DNA of 64,000 bases from Schizochytrium sp. TIO01 (taxonomy: Eukaryota; Sar; Bigyra; Thraustochytrida; Thraustochytriidae): the NCBI GenBank assembly GCA_004764695.1, contig SMSO01000031.1, positions 8,866,761-8,930,760 of the forward strand. The letters run 5' to 3'. The notes beneath the pieces were generated by a model. It worked only from the letters and a program-made list of their open reading frames with translations, did no database searches and had not been told where the DNA came from. Below, piece by piece: positions 29,619-39,303 of this stretch. Every line of letters begins with the position of its first letter. Position 1 is the first letter of the stretch. Made by a program: the position numbers and the translations under genes.

Positions 29619-31615
29619 CTGCGCAAAATTCGCACAGCGTTTTTGGAAACCCTCGCTGAGTGTCTCCATTAAAGTCAGCAACCTCTCATGATACCTCCAA
29701 AAGTGCCCACGCAGAAAAGCCTTAGTCTGACCAGGCCAGGACCCTGGAAGAAGATGATTTAGCTAGCTAGCTACTCGAGCATCGTAGCGAAATTAGCGAT
29801 AACTTTGGTTCACAACTTGCTTGCCATCTTACTGAATGGATATCGCCAACTTTGTACTACACGCAGAAGGCCTTCATCAAAAATGCCCACTTTATAAAAC
29901 TGATTATCTACAACTTGTTTTTAAAACATGAGATGATCGTGCTGAGACCCTGGAATACAGCAGCTACAATGTGGTATAGTTCGTTAAGAGAAACCCAAAA
30001 GCCTGGAGAAGCCTCGGGATACCCATAGACTTCTTGCATATCCAGGTATCATAACCATCACACTACCAGTTCCCATCGGCATAATCTGTGATACGTAATG
30101 TTTTAGTTCGATTTGCGAGCTTTCGTCACTCTCCTCCGTGTCGCTGGTCACCTCGAGAACCAGTGATTTGCAGCTATTCAAAGTGCTGGAGGCGGTCTTT
30201 ACACATCAGAGCCTTCAGCGACAAGCCTGGAGTCAACTTTGTCTCCCACTCTCCGACATGAGTTTTTCTCATCACTGTATAAGAACAGGCAGGCTGTGAA
30301 GGAAGACTCCAAGGTGTGTTTATGCCAAAGGATTTTTTCCATTTGTTGGTGTCAAGAATCTGGAGTCAAGAAGTCAGCAAGAAAACAGAGTCCAGCCTTT
30401 CATCATCGATATTCGAATTAACTCCCTCCCTTCTTTTCAGATTTCTGTCGTGAACAATGTTTCATGTCAGATGTGAAAATGGGACTTCCGAACAACAACC
30501 AAAGAAGTCACGGAACAGGAAGTTCTCCAGCAAGGGTGCTTCATGACTATTCCTAAGAGCCAAATAGGTTCTGTCCCCCTATATGTGATAATTTGTAGTG
30601 TAAAACTATATCCTAGGGCGAGATCTGGGTGGATAATACTCATCTCAAGTTTTGATTTCTTAGGTAGGCACACTAAATATATTTTTATAGATGAATCGCA
30701 TCATATGAGATCCATCATGAGCAATAACTCTCATGAAATGTTGCCTGAGTGATTAGCCGAATACAAGGCTCATTGCATATATACTTCAATGACTGTATAA
30801 AATCAAAAGCTTGTTTCTTACAACGGATCCCGTTGCTATTGTTGACAGAAAACTTCCTCCGGCATGCTTGTGGTAGGCATGTGGTAGGTAGTATTATAGA
30901 AAAAAATGGTAAGTCAATGAACGACGGATCCAAGCCTTCTGTAAGACATAATTTTACCCGGTCCCATGAAACTTTGAGCTAGCATGCCTTTGTATTTGCT
31001 ACGTTATAATTAAAGAGATCATATCTACTCACGAACAGGTAGCCCTGAATCCGATTTTAGATAAGTAGAAAGCTACCAGAAATGAGGATTCTTGACTTGT
31101 ATTTGATACTAGCTCTAATCATGCCAAGCCGAGCAAGACCAATTTAATAAAGAAAGCCCTGAGAATCTTCATTAGTCAAAGTGTAGCAAGCATTTTCTCA
31201 GCTGACATCTACTATCTCTTTGTATCTTTTATTTGGTATTAGAGCTCGAAAGAGGCAGTATGCTCAATTTAAAGGAAGTATAACCTATCTGAGCCTAATT
31301 GATGAGTTTGAGTTTGAAAAGAAAATCAACTGCAAACCCAGTTTCAAAATATTATCGAGATGGTGTTATAAGATAACACCAATCATCTTCCGCTTCTTCT
31401 CCTTTTTCTTCTCCTTCTGCTTTGGGTTGATAGATAATTTAAAAGGGATGTTGCGGAGCACAATCATCCAATTCTAAATTTATTGGAATATCATTCAAGT
31501 AACCTTAACCACTCGCAGGATCAGGACTTTGAAGCAGGAGGTTGGCACCGAAAACTATATGAGTACTCTGAGGTTATTTTTGAACGATCTAAACCTTATA
31601 TAAAGATGAACTCAG

Positions 31616-33076
31616 TCATTGATCAAGGCTAGACTTCTCTCGAAGGGAGGCATAATGATCTTCAAGAACATAATCCCGCCACAAGCTCGCTTTCACAAAC
31701 TTTACAACCAGATTAGTTGCGCAAAATTGACTAATCAGCGTTTGGAAATAGTAGTAATTCGCGTTACCAGAACCCACAGTGAGCCACATATGACGCATGA
31801 TTGGCAGCATAGAAAGACAGCTCAACATTCCAACACCAAAAGGAAGAATGTGCTGCATACGCTTGATACTTAAAGGATGCATCACAAAAAGTGTCATCAA
31901 AAGCCCAATGCCGCCTACATCCGGATAAGGAGTTGCAAGTTCAACGATGATTAGAAGCACATGAGCAAGAAGCTGAGGCCGATGGCCAAACGTTATGCAA
32001 AGCGGCGCAACCAAAAGTGCGATTGAGCTTTGGAAGAGAAGTTTGAAAAACTCGCGAGATTCTTCAAATACCTCAATAAAGAAGTACCACCATAGTCCAA
32101 TGTTTGGGGATAAATCAGAAAGTTCCATATCACGCAACAAACCTTTATAAACAGACTCTACAAGAACGTGAGGTAATTGTTCAAGTTCAGGCAATGGTGA
32201 TGACAGATTTGGTGAATGCAAATTGTACAGAAACAGACCAGCATACGTGAGTGTAGTGATAAATAAAGCTGCTCCACTGGTAAGCATTCCAGCTACTGAG
32301 GTCCTCGCACTGCGTTGAATCTGCAATACAAAAGGTATGATGAAAATTATGTATCGGAGGTCAAGACTAATAGCCAGTCCTAGAGCAAAGCCTCCGAAGA
32401 GGAAGTCACACCGCAGTGCCCTCCACATCGACAGCAGTACTGCAAGAATGCCCACAGAATTAATATTTCCTGCAAGGAATCCCAGTAGAGTGCATGGGTT
32501 CAGCAAATAGACCATGGCAACAGTCATGGGTGCATTTTCCTTTGCAAGTAGCGCAATCTTGGGCAAACTTTGTGCTCCCAAGCCACTGTTTGCCTGCACC
32601 ACTGGAAGGCCATTGACAAAGTCCAGTCTGCCCAGATTATTTGCCTTTGCGCCACTCCTTATAGGTTGAGTATTGGTCACCAATTCGTACTCATCTGCGT
32701 CAGCCTCCTCGCCCCTGTATTCGTGCATGATGATATGCGCCGTGAGTATGAGCACCAATGCAATTGCGAGATCCACAGCGCAGAGCAACATTATCGCGCC
32801 CATATCCTGTCCCTCCGCAGATTCTGGCTCAAAGGTCATCCCAAAAATGTCTACGAAGATCGGAGACCTACGAAACATCTCTCCATCGAAAGGCGAGCGC
32901 CCCATGGCCTTAAGAAAGGCGCCCTCCCGCACTGCCGCCAAGGAAGATCTCGATGTCACCAGTTCATTCGGGCCTGCGGCCTCAAGCATTGCCGCTGCCC
33001 CACTGTGCATAAGAGCTACTCGCACAGCGGCACCGGCGAGAAGTGGCCACATGGCAAGCCCCACCGCCCCGCTCAT
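31616..33076 (-). CDS. PIGU: GPI transamidase subunit PIG-U
   Basis: Multi-pass endoplasmic-reticulum membrane subunit of the GPI transamidase, which attaches preassembled GPI anchors to proteins. The family is Cdc91/PIG-U. It has 486 residues, against about 400-435 in yeast and human, with no introns. Recognisable blocks are REGAFLKAMGRSPFDG (50-65), YLLNP (190-194, the conserved Tyr-x-x-Asn-Pro), SPNIGLWWYFFIEVFE (323-338, the most diagnostic stretch), PYPDVGGIGL (383-392) and GSGNANYYYF (435-444). About eight to ten hydrophobic segments are visible. The extra length is mainly a hydrophilic acidic loop at about 120-180 after the second membrane segment. The start is the first ATG of the frame. 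A divergent arrangement with ARPC4 leaves about 1.3 kb between the two start codons. Confidence 0.93.
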   Translation of the reverse strand: MSGAVGLAMWPLLAGAAVRVALMHSGAAAMLEAAGPNELVTSRSSLAAVREGAFLKAMGRSPFDGEMFRRSPIFVDIFGMTFEPESAEGQDMGAIMLLCAVDLAIALVLILTAHIIMHEYRGEEADADEYELVTNTQPIRSGAKANNLGRLDFVNGLPVVQANSGLGAQSLPKIALLAKENAPMTVAMVYLLNPCTLLGFLAGNINSVGILAVLLSMWRALRCDFLFGGFALGLAISLDLRYIIFIIPFVLQIQRSARTSVAGMLTSGAALFITTLTYAGLFLYNLHSPNLSSPLPELEQLPHVLVESVYKGLLRDMELSDLSPNIGLWWYFFIEVFEESREFFKLLFQSSIALLVAPLCITFGHRPQLLAHVLLIIVELATPYPDVGGIGLLMTLFVMHPLSIKRMQHILPFGVGMLSCLSMLPIMRHMWLTVGSGNANYYYFQTLISQFCATNLVVKFVKASLWRDYVLEDHYASLREKSSLDQ

Positions 33077-34370
33077 GTCGAAGAAGGCACCGTTTACCGG
33101 TTTGTAACAGAGTAGTGAATCGAAGGGTACTATATCTTTGAGTTTTGATCAGCTAGGAGGTGTTAGTTGTTTTCTTAGTATAATTATGAAGAGCTGATCG
33201 ATCAGATCAGCATCTAAACCAGAACTCCATGTAAAATCGACCAAAAATATTGACAGTTTCCTGCAAAGACGCCACATCTAGCGTGAATGCCTGTTGAGGA
33301 CAGAGAATTTGCAGAGCCGAAAATGGTGGAGCTTGGGATGTATGAAACAAGATCAAGAGTTTATATCATGGAGGGACTAGTTTGTAGCTAGTAGTAAACA
33401 ATATTAGACCATGTTAGTAATGCAAATAGGCAAAAGAAGAACGCGTTATAGGTCTTACTGTTCCACAATGTACGATTTATGTTGTCATTAGCAAGTTGCG
33501 AATTTTGTCAAATCCGAATGCAGAGACATGATCTAATTTTTACTTTTTACCTGATCAAAATTTCATGCAGTTCCTACCCAGCATCGGCCTTACAAAGATA
33601 CAGGTTCCTATACAATAATAATCTCCTGCAAACCATAATTACCTCCACTTCCATTGCACAATCATCGCTCTTATCCTTTTCGGTCTATTTGAGTACCTAC
33701 TCAAGCCACCATGATCGCATCGGATAGACATTTCCTTCATTTTCCTAAACCTCTGTACCTTGCAGTCAATTCTCCCCAATTCCCCTGGAATATATTGATG
33801 ATTAGGTCCGGTCCTCTTCAAACAATCTAAAGCAATGTGGAACTCCATCATGATCTCATAAGATGCAGACACCAAGTCTATCGCTCAAGGTTTCTCCTCG
33901 AATTTCTATTACCTCCAGTGTAGCGTGCCCGTATTCAAGCATTCCCGCCCAGGGTATCTGATTGTCTCAGCGACAATGACGAAATTGCCCGCCCTCTGTG
34001 GCCCTGCTTAAATTAAATGGCCTAATGTGGTTTTAAGGTGGAAATATAGGATAATAGACCGCCATCTGTGTGCAGCAGCAGCTCGATCCTGGCAATAAAG
34101 AATCGCTCGTGAACTCCGACGTCGCGCAAGACACCACGCCGAGCTCACCCTCCGCGCGGTTACACCACACGGCGCCGGCGTTCCCCAAGGTCCACTCACC
34201 TCCTTCAGCACTCCCGCGAACCCTTGCATCGACTTCAAGGCTAATTGACGAGCGAGCGAACCCTCGAGTCGGACGCTCTTTCAGAGAGCGTAGGTATCTT
34301 CACACGCTCAGCGTGACTACTTTCGCGTGAGCTACAGATTCGATCTTAGGCGGATAACCTAGAGTCCGAA
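33077..34370. other. Intergenic between divergent PIGU and ARPC4
   Basis: About 1.3 kb that must hold the promoters of both genes and the ARPC4 5' untranslated region. It is moderately AT-rich to about 34,060, then GC-rich in the 300 bases before the ARPC4 ATG. No reliable TATA box or other element stands out, and no frame is supported. Confidence 0.5.
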
Positions 34371-35316
34371 ATGGTGAGTTGATGATCTTCGGCAGTTGCT
34401 CTTGGATTGCGATCTTCCTGAGCCTGGAATGCTTGACTAACAAAGATTTGTCATTGTTTGTGAAATGGTTATTGATTTTTAATTTGGACGACCCTGTTTC
34501 ATGCATGCCATAAACCATGCTGCACATGATAACGCATCTTCGCACTTACCTTCGTTAATTGCTGTGCTGGTTTGCGTCTGTGATTATTTTAACGTGCGGG
34601 TAATTGTTATGCCTACCAACAACGTCTGATGGAAAAATGGGTGTCTGCGGATTTGCATGTGGTCTTCATCGTATAACAGGCCAACACACTCAAGCCGTAC
34701 CTTGACTGCATCAGGACGACCCTGACCGCGTCCATGTGCTTGCGCAACTTTCCCTCCCAGATTGTTGAGCGCCACAACAAGCCTGAGGTTGAGGTTCGGT
34801 AAGTGACGTGAAGTCTAAAATCCTGTGCTCGGCAACATCAGTGTTTGTATGATAAAGCATGCCCCATTTTTTTATCTCTTCAAGACTAACTCCTTTTTAC
34901 TGCTCATCCATTGTATGTAAATAAACAGAGGATCTCGCGAGCTCTTGCTGCAGCCCATCACCATTTCTCGTAACGAAAATGAAAAGTGCTTCATTGAGCC
35001 CTCCATTAACTCTGTTCGCCTGAGTATTTGTATCAAGCAGGCTGATGAAATCGAGGAGATTTTGACCAACAGGTTCTCGCGCTTCTTGATGCAGCGTGCT
35101 GAGCAGTTTATCATTTTGCGCAGAAAGCCAGTCCAGGGCTATGATCTTAGTTTCCTCATTACCCACAAGCACCTTGAAGACCTTTGGAAGCACAAGCTTG
35201 TGGACTTTGTTATCCAATTTATGGAGGAGATTGATCGTGAGATCAACGGCATGAAGATCGCTGTGAACACCCGTGCACGCATCGTCTCGCATGAGTTCAT
35301 GCGCCAGTTTGCTTAA
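34371..35316 (+). CDS. ARPC4: Arp2/3 complex 20 kDa subunit ARPC4 (three exons)
   Basis: Core subunit of the Arp2/3 complex, which nucleates branched actin filaments; ARPC4 and ARPC2 form its backbone. The coding sequence is split: exon 1 is 34371-34373 (the ATG alone), exon 2 is 34680-34798 and exon 3 is 34929-35316. Joined, it gives 169 residues, against 168 in human. Exon 2 encodes ANTLKPYL through NKPEVEV, and exon 3 starts in the split Arg codon and continues [53 protein letters not shown] and ARIVSHEF, all matching the family closely along the full length. Both introns have GT...AG ends (GTGAGT...ACAG and GTAAGT...ACAG). This is the only gene in the window where I see introns. It converges with the coiled-coil gene 385 bases downstream. 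Confidence 0.95.
34374..34679 (+). other. ARPC4 intron 1 (306 nt), directly after the start codon
   Basis: The donor GTGAGTT directly follows the ATG at 34371-34373, and the acceptor ATAACAG precedes GCCAACAC, the first codons of the conserved N-terminus. The phase is 0. Support comes from frame continuity, splice-site consensus and the total protein length. Confidence 0.85.
34799..34928 (+). other. ARPC4 intron 2 (130 nt)
   Basis: The donor GTAAGTG is a consensus donor and the acceptor is AAACAG. The intron splits an Arg codon (CG|A). Joining restores the conserved run from VEVR into ELLLQP at the expected family spacing. Confidence 0.93.
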
Positions 35317-35701
35317 ACATTGTTTTAAAACCCCTCTCTCCCTCAATCTTTCTACTAGTTACCTTTCCATAGCCGCTCGTCGTTTGTCCTTAACTAATAC
35401 AACGTGCCTTATATTTTTCTTTTGTTGAGTACATGGGCTTTGATTCCTTGTTCACGACTAAGCTTCTTGCCTCATCATTCCGTTCCACATCCGCATAGAA
35501 AATATGCTTGCACCTGCAACTGTTTGAATGCATCGAGGATGTGCAAACAAAAGATCTTCATTGGCTTTGAATAAAAAGACATAAAATTTGCTGTAAAGTT
35601 TATCAAGAGAGTATATAACGAGGGAATGGTTGTACCGATACATCATCAACAAGGGCCTATCAAAGGGCTGTATGAAGAGGCAGAAGCAGTCATGGCAACA
35701 T
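35317..35701. other. Intergenic between convergent ARPC4 and coiled-coil genes
   Basis: 385 bases of AT-rich 3' flanks. I see nothing else in it. Confidence 0.6.
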
Positions 35702-36835
35702 TTACACACGCAAGCAAGGGGTGCGCACTTTGCGAGCGCTACGCCCACCACTCGGTGTGGAAGCCATTTTTGCTGACCGCGGAGGAGTTCTACGTGATGG
35801 AGTGCGCGACTTCTTTGACGGAGTCCGGGACCGCGAAGGGGTTCCCTTTGCTGTGTTTTTGCTTGTGTTGCGATCGCTTGTGTAGTCTTCCTTCCATACA
35901 GAAGGAATGCGAGTCTGAGGTGGTGTACGACTATTGGCAGAACTCGGACGAGCGGTCAGCACTCCTGTCTTCACTACAGCTTCCTTTGGAGATTCATTTG
36001 CGACAACTGGTGATTCGCTGCCCGCGCAAGACTCATCTTCATCAACAATCGAAGTCTTTAGCTTCTTAATTTGGGGTTCTTCTGTTTTGGTCGATTCGTG
36101 TACCTTTTTAGTATGAACTGCCAAAAGAGGGACGGAAGCTGGTCGTTTAAGAGCTGCCGCAACGGTACGAGCAAGCCGCACAGCTCCGTTCACAGATCGT
36201 TTCTGCGCTTGTGACACGCTTGAAGAAGATTCCTCCTCGTTTGTAATGCTGTCTTGTTGCCGTTTTGCGCGTAACAAGATGTTGTCAACCTCTGACTTTT
36301 CGGTTACCTTCCCTTCGGCTACAGCTCGAATTGTGTCTTTGAGTTGAGAACTCACGGTTGGCAGCATCATTGCAAGAGAGTCTTTCAAAGCACAGTTTTC
36401 TGCCAGAAGATCCCTCAACAAGGCGAGCTTGGCAGTTTCCTCCTCGTCATGAGCGTCCGCGCAATCATCCTCCGCAAGGAAATCTGTATCCTGTGAAGAA
36501 GATACCTCATTTGATGGTGAGCTCTCATCCTGCTGAGCAAACTCTTCCTCAAGTCGCGCCACAGCAGCAGCAGCCACTGCCTCTCGCTGTGTAGCAAGCT
36601 CCTTGGTCAAGTTCTGCACCTCGACCTCAAGTGCAGAGACACGAGTCACGAGATCCCGGTCAACAGGTTGCGTGAGAACATTTCGTACATCGAAATCTTT
36701 CTTGGCATCAACACACTGCGAGAGCTTCTTCACGACACTTTCCTGGAAACAGTCAAAGACATCTTCGCGGCCATTCTTAAATCCTGGGCGCACTGCCTTG
36801 AAGCATGCATCGGTCCGTGTTACGTAGACCTCCAT
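35702..36835 (-). CDS. Coiled-coil protein with basic TP/SR-rich tail, unknown
   Basis: A 377-residue protein I do not recognise. Residues 1-60 are a mixed helical segment beginning MEVYVTRTDACF. About 60-105 form a predicted coiled coil (LVTRVSALEVEV, then an Ala/Glu-rich helix). About 105-135 are very acidic (SSSQDTDFLAEDD, DEEE), and about 138-195 are helical again. From about 245 to the end the chain is disordered and highly basic, with repeated RTPS, SRTP and RTPP motifs typical of CDK-phosphorylated nuclear or spindle proteins; KKLK at about 258 could act in nuclear import. The order of helical bundle, acidic linker and TP/SR tail suggests a chromatin, kinetochore or microtubule-linked protein, but this is inference only. 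The start is the first ATG. Open frames on the opposite strand are fragmented, supporting this strand. Confidence 0.75.
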   Translation of the reverse strand: MEVYVTRTDACFKAVRPGFKNGREDVFDCFQESVVKKLSQCVDAKKDFDVRNVLTQPVDRDLVTRVSALEVEVQNLTKELATQREAVAAAAVARLEEEFAQQDESSPSNEVSSSQDTDFLAEDDCADAHDEEETAKLALLRDLLAENCALKDSLAMMLPTVSSQLKDTIRAVAEGKVTEKSEVDNILLRAKRQQDSITNEEESSSSVSQAQKRSVNGAVRLARTVAAALKRPASVPLLAVHTKKVHESTKTEEPQIKKLKTSIVDEDESCAGSESPVVANESPKEAVVKTGVLTARPSSANSRTPPQTRIPSVWKEDYTSDRNTSKNTAKGTPSRSRTPSKKSRTPSRRTPPRSAKMASTPSGGRSARKVRTPCLRV

Positions 36836-36840
36836 GATAG

Positions 36841-37107
36841 CCTCGAGTCTTTTCGATCCTTGTTGCTGATACTCACTACCTCTTAAATGGGTTTGCTGAT
36901 GCTTGGTTTGATACTGAAGTGTTGAGGGTCAACGAGCCCAAAGTTTTGAAGGAGGCTGAAGCTCCTCAATTCTGCGCAGCAGGCTATGGTACTGGATCGT
37001 TGAAGACGCTCAATCCGAGCAGGGAGGACCGATCCTCTCCAGGTGCCAGAGCTCAGGGAGCGCCTAGCACGAAGAATCCTGTCCCCAGGCTCCTTAACCA
37101 GCCCTGA
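36841..37107 (+). other. Open frame of 88 codons lacking an ATG near its start
   Basis: Open from just after a TAG at 36838-36840 to a TGA at 37105-37107. The translation is protein-like rather than low-complexity (for example FADAWFDTEVLRVNEP, then a Pro/Ser/Gly-rich end), but the frame has no upstream ATG and sits in the presumed promoter of the minus-strand coiled-coil gene. It might be a terminal exon or a gene remnant. I recognise no family and rate it as probably chance. Confidence 0.15.
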
Positions 37108-37851
37108 AGGAATAATTTGCTAAAGTCTGAGCGGAGGTGGCCAAAGCTTGCAAGGTTTGTCAGTGCTTGGGGTCGTTGCTCTCTTTGCTTCCTTCAAAGG
37201 CCCAAAATTGTAAAACGGCCCATGTCCTCGACGGGTCCCCGATAAGGGTGTGCGTATATATTCATAAGGTGTGCACTCGACTTCGATCATAGGTATGAAG
37301 ACAACTACAGAATTAGCCAAGAGTTCTTTATTATGAATGTTTTGGCTTAGGTTTTTGCAAAAGTTAAAAATCTTTTAAGGGGCTGCATTTAACCGGGGAG
37401 AATAGCGCTTACGTAATGATTAATTACAAGATTCCCCAACTGTCAGAAGGGGTTCATGTTTGTTTTAAATTCAATTTCTCACCATGGAACTCCTCCACAG
37501 TAGATCGGTGCGCAGCTACAATGACATTTTAAAGACATTAATCGTAAGGATATCATTAGTTTCTGGCGAAAGAGTTTCAGTATTAAAATTGAAGATGCGG
37601 TATGTATTTGAATCGAAGTGATTAAACGATGCTTAGGATATCAACAGAGGAGATAAAGAGATCTGTGCATACCAAGCAAAGAAATTGGAGGGACCCAGCA
37701 AACCTTTTTTATGCCAAGTTGTTGTATAAAAGACAAAATAAAATGGAAAAAATGGAAAACAGATGAACAAACTAATGCTAGTATGAGAGGAACAGTCTAA
37801 GTAAATGTCGCCAACACAAGAGAAACGGATCATGACAAATATTACGCAAAC
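37108..37851. other. Intergenic, no gene seen
   Basis: About 740 bases of mostly AT-rich sequence between two minus-strand genes. It should contain the 3' end of the CaaX-protein transcript. No element is recognisable. Confidence 0.55.
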
Positions 37852-39303
37852 TTAAGAAATCAAGCAGCAGCCACCACTCTCTGGCGCGGTTTGACGACGT
37901 GTTGAATCACCACCAAATCCGATAGTACTTGCCAAAAGGCGAGTACTTGGACGCGCGATCTCTGCTTCCGAAACACCAAGCACGTCCGCCATACTTGCAA
38001 CCGAATAGAGATTCGCTTGGTCCGTGTATCCATCACTGTAAAGGTAGGCAAAGGCGCCGTGTTTCCAAACCTTGGGATCGCCTGAGCCAAGGTCTTCGCC
38101 AGGATTTACCCAACAGAACTTGCGGGCCCCAGCCCTAAGAAGGGGGGCAGCAGTAACGTCTACAAAACGATCAGCTGACAATAACGTCTCGCACATAGTT
38201 TCGTTCAACTCATGCGGGCCGTTAAAGCAGAGGAAAGGATCACTAGTTGCATTAGAGATGAAGCAGTTCGCTGCGACGAGATTTTTTGAAGAGTCAAAGT
38301 AAAGATATCCACCATGCACAAGGAAGAGCTCTAAGAACTGTCTTCCACTTGACTGGTTCTTGGGCGGCAACGCACCCGGAAGCGGCTCCGCAAACGAAAA
38401 GTATCGGGCATCTGCCGGTGCCTTGAGCATTTGTGCCGTGAATGCGTCAACGGTGACTGGCACAATCGGATCAATCTTTACCTGAATGCCGTTTGGTGTT
38501 TCTTGAAGCCGAAGATTGTCGGCCAAACTTGCTAGATCCGACTTATCAAGAGTGATCGACATCGTAGAGAAATCGTCAGAAAACTCGACAGTATCATTCG
38601 TGAGAAGGTGAACTCTGCGAACACCAAGAACGCCTAGAAAATCAGGACCAGTTGATTCCCAAGGATCAGGTGTTGCATCAATGGCACTGCGTGTTTCCTG
38701 AAGGTACTCCCGCACAGAGGGCCCGAGCCGATCTGAGCTGAACGCAGACTGGCCAATAGTATTAGAAAGAGTCCAATATAGCTCAGCAGCTTCGTCAGCT
38801 CTATCAGCGTCAACGGCAGCATCAAGCTTTTTCACGAGCTCATCGACCTTCTTGTCGAGGCGAGTTTGGGAACCCTGGCCAACTATACGCTTCACCTCCA
38901 GTTTGATTGCTTTAAGGTCAATAGAATCTCCAAGCTTGTCTTCATATTCATCGATATCCGAATCAAGGGTAGCCTTGTACTCATTAAACCTCTTGGTGAA
39001 CCTTGAAAGAAACTTAAACCGGAGAAGTGGGGCTGAGTTTTTGAATTCGCGAATGACCTCGGAAGCCTCATACATATGCCAATTTACCTGGTCGTTGAAC
39101 TGAGTAAGCTCCTCGGTGTTTGCGGCTACCTCGAGTATGCGTTGCAATACCAAAACGTTGAACTCAAGGTCCACGCACTGGTAATTGGGATCTGACACTG
39201 CTTTAAGCTGACGAATCGCCAGATCGGCAACATTGATTGCAATCTCTTGTGCAACACCGCTCAAGATGGCATTGCCAATTTCCAGAGCAATGACAGATGC
39301 CAT
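37852..39303 (-). CDS. Unknown protein, hydrophobic helical N-terminus, CaaX tail
   Basis: A 483-residue protein of unrecognised family. Residues 1-35 form a hydrophobic, Ala/Ile/Val-rich helix (VIALEIGNAILSGVAQEI). Helices to about 180 include a basic stretch near 93-105 and a charged coiled-coil-like stretch at 110-165. A mixed alpha/beta domain with several aromatic-rich strands (LELFLVHGGYLYFDSSKN, FCWVNPGEDLGSG) follows to about 440. The C-terminus is GGCCLIS, a CaaX box (Cys480-Leu-Ile-Ser, Ser favouring farnesylation) with a second Cys beside it that could be palmitoylated, so the protein is probably membrane-tethered. The N-terminus looks loosely like the HeLo/RPW8/MLKL class of membrane-active helical bundles; this is a weak visual resemblance. 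The start is the first ATG, and the neighbouring genes give no functional hint. Confidence 0.8.
   Translation of the reverse strand: MASVIALEIGNAILSGVAQEIAINVADLAIRQLKAVSDPNYQCVDLEFNVLVLQRILEVAANTEELTQFNDQVNWHMYEASEVIREFKNSAPLLRFKFLSRFTKRFNEYKATLDSDIDEYEDKLGDSIDLKAIKLEVKRIVGQGSQTRLDKKVDELVKKLDAAVDADRADEAAELYWTLSNTIGQSAFSSDRLGPSVREYLQETRSAIDATPDPWESTGPDFLGVLGVRRVHLLTNDTVEFSDDFSTMSITLDKSDLASLADNLRLQETPNGIQVKIDPIVPVTVDAFTAQMLKAPADARYFSFAEPLPGALPPKNQSSGRQFLELFLVHGGYLYFDSSKNLVAANCFISNATSDPFLCFNGPHELNETMCETLLSADRFVDVTAAPLLRAGARKFCWVNPGEDLGSGDPKVWKHGAFAYLYSDGYTDQANLYSVASMADVLGVSEAEIARPSTRLLASTIGFGGDSTRRQTAPESGGCCLIS

Larger units (their letters stand above)
23216..31615. other. Microsatellite-dense gene desert
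   Basis: About 8.4 kb with no supported gene. The first 300 bases are presumably the promoter and leader of the CPS gene. From about 23.9 to 29.6 kb it carries at least a dozen simple repeats, listed separately, mixed with GC-rich islands (24,880-25,130; 26,290-26,870; 27,660-28,010; 28,440-29,130) whose frames on both strands give low-complexity or random-looking peptides. From 29.6 to 31.6 kb it is AT-rich, with the longest frame about 85 codons. Confidence 0.5.

Noticed and set aside
32570-33115. 181-codon and 144-codon + strand frames
   Set aside because: Antisense to the N-terminal half of PIG-U, which is clearly recognisable on the - strand.
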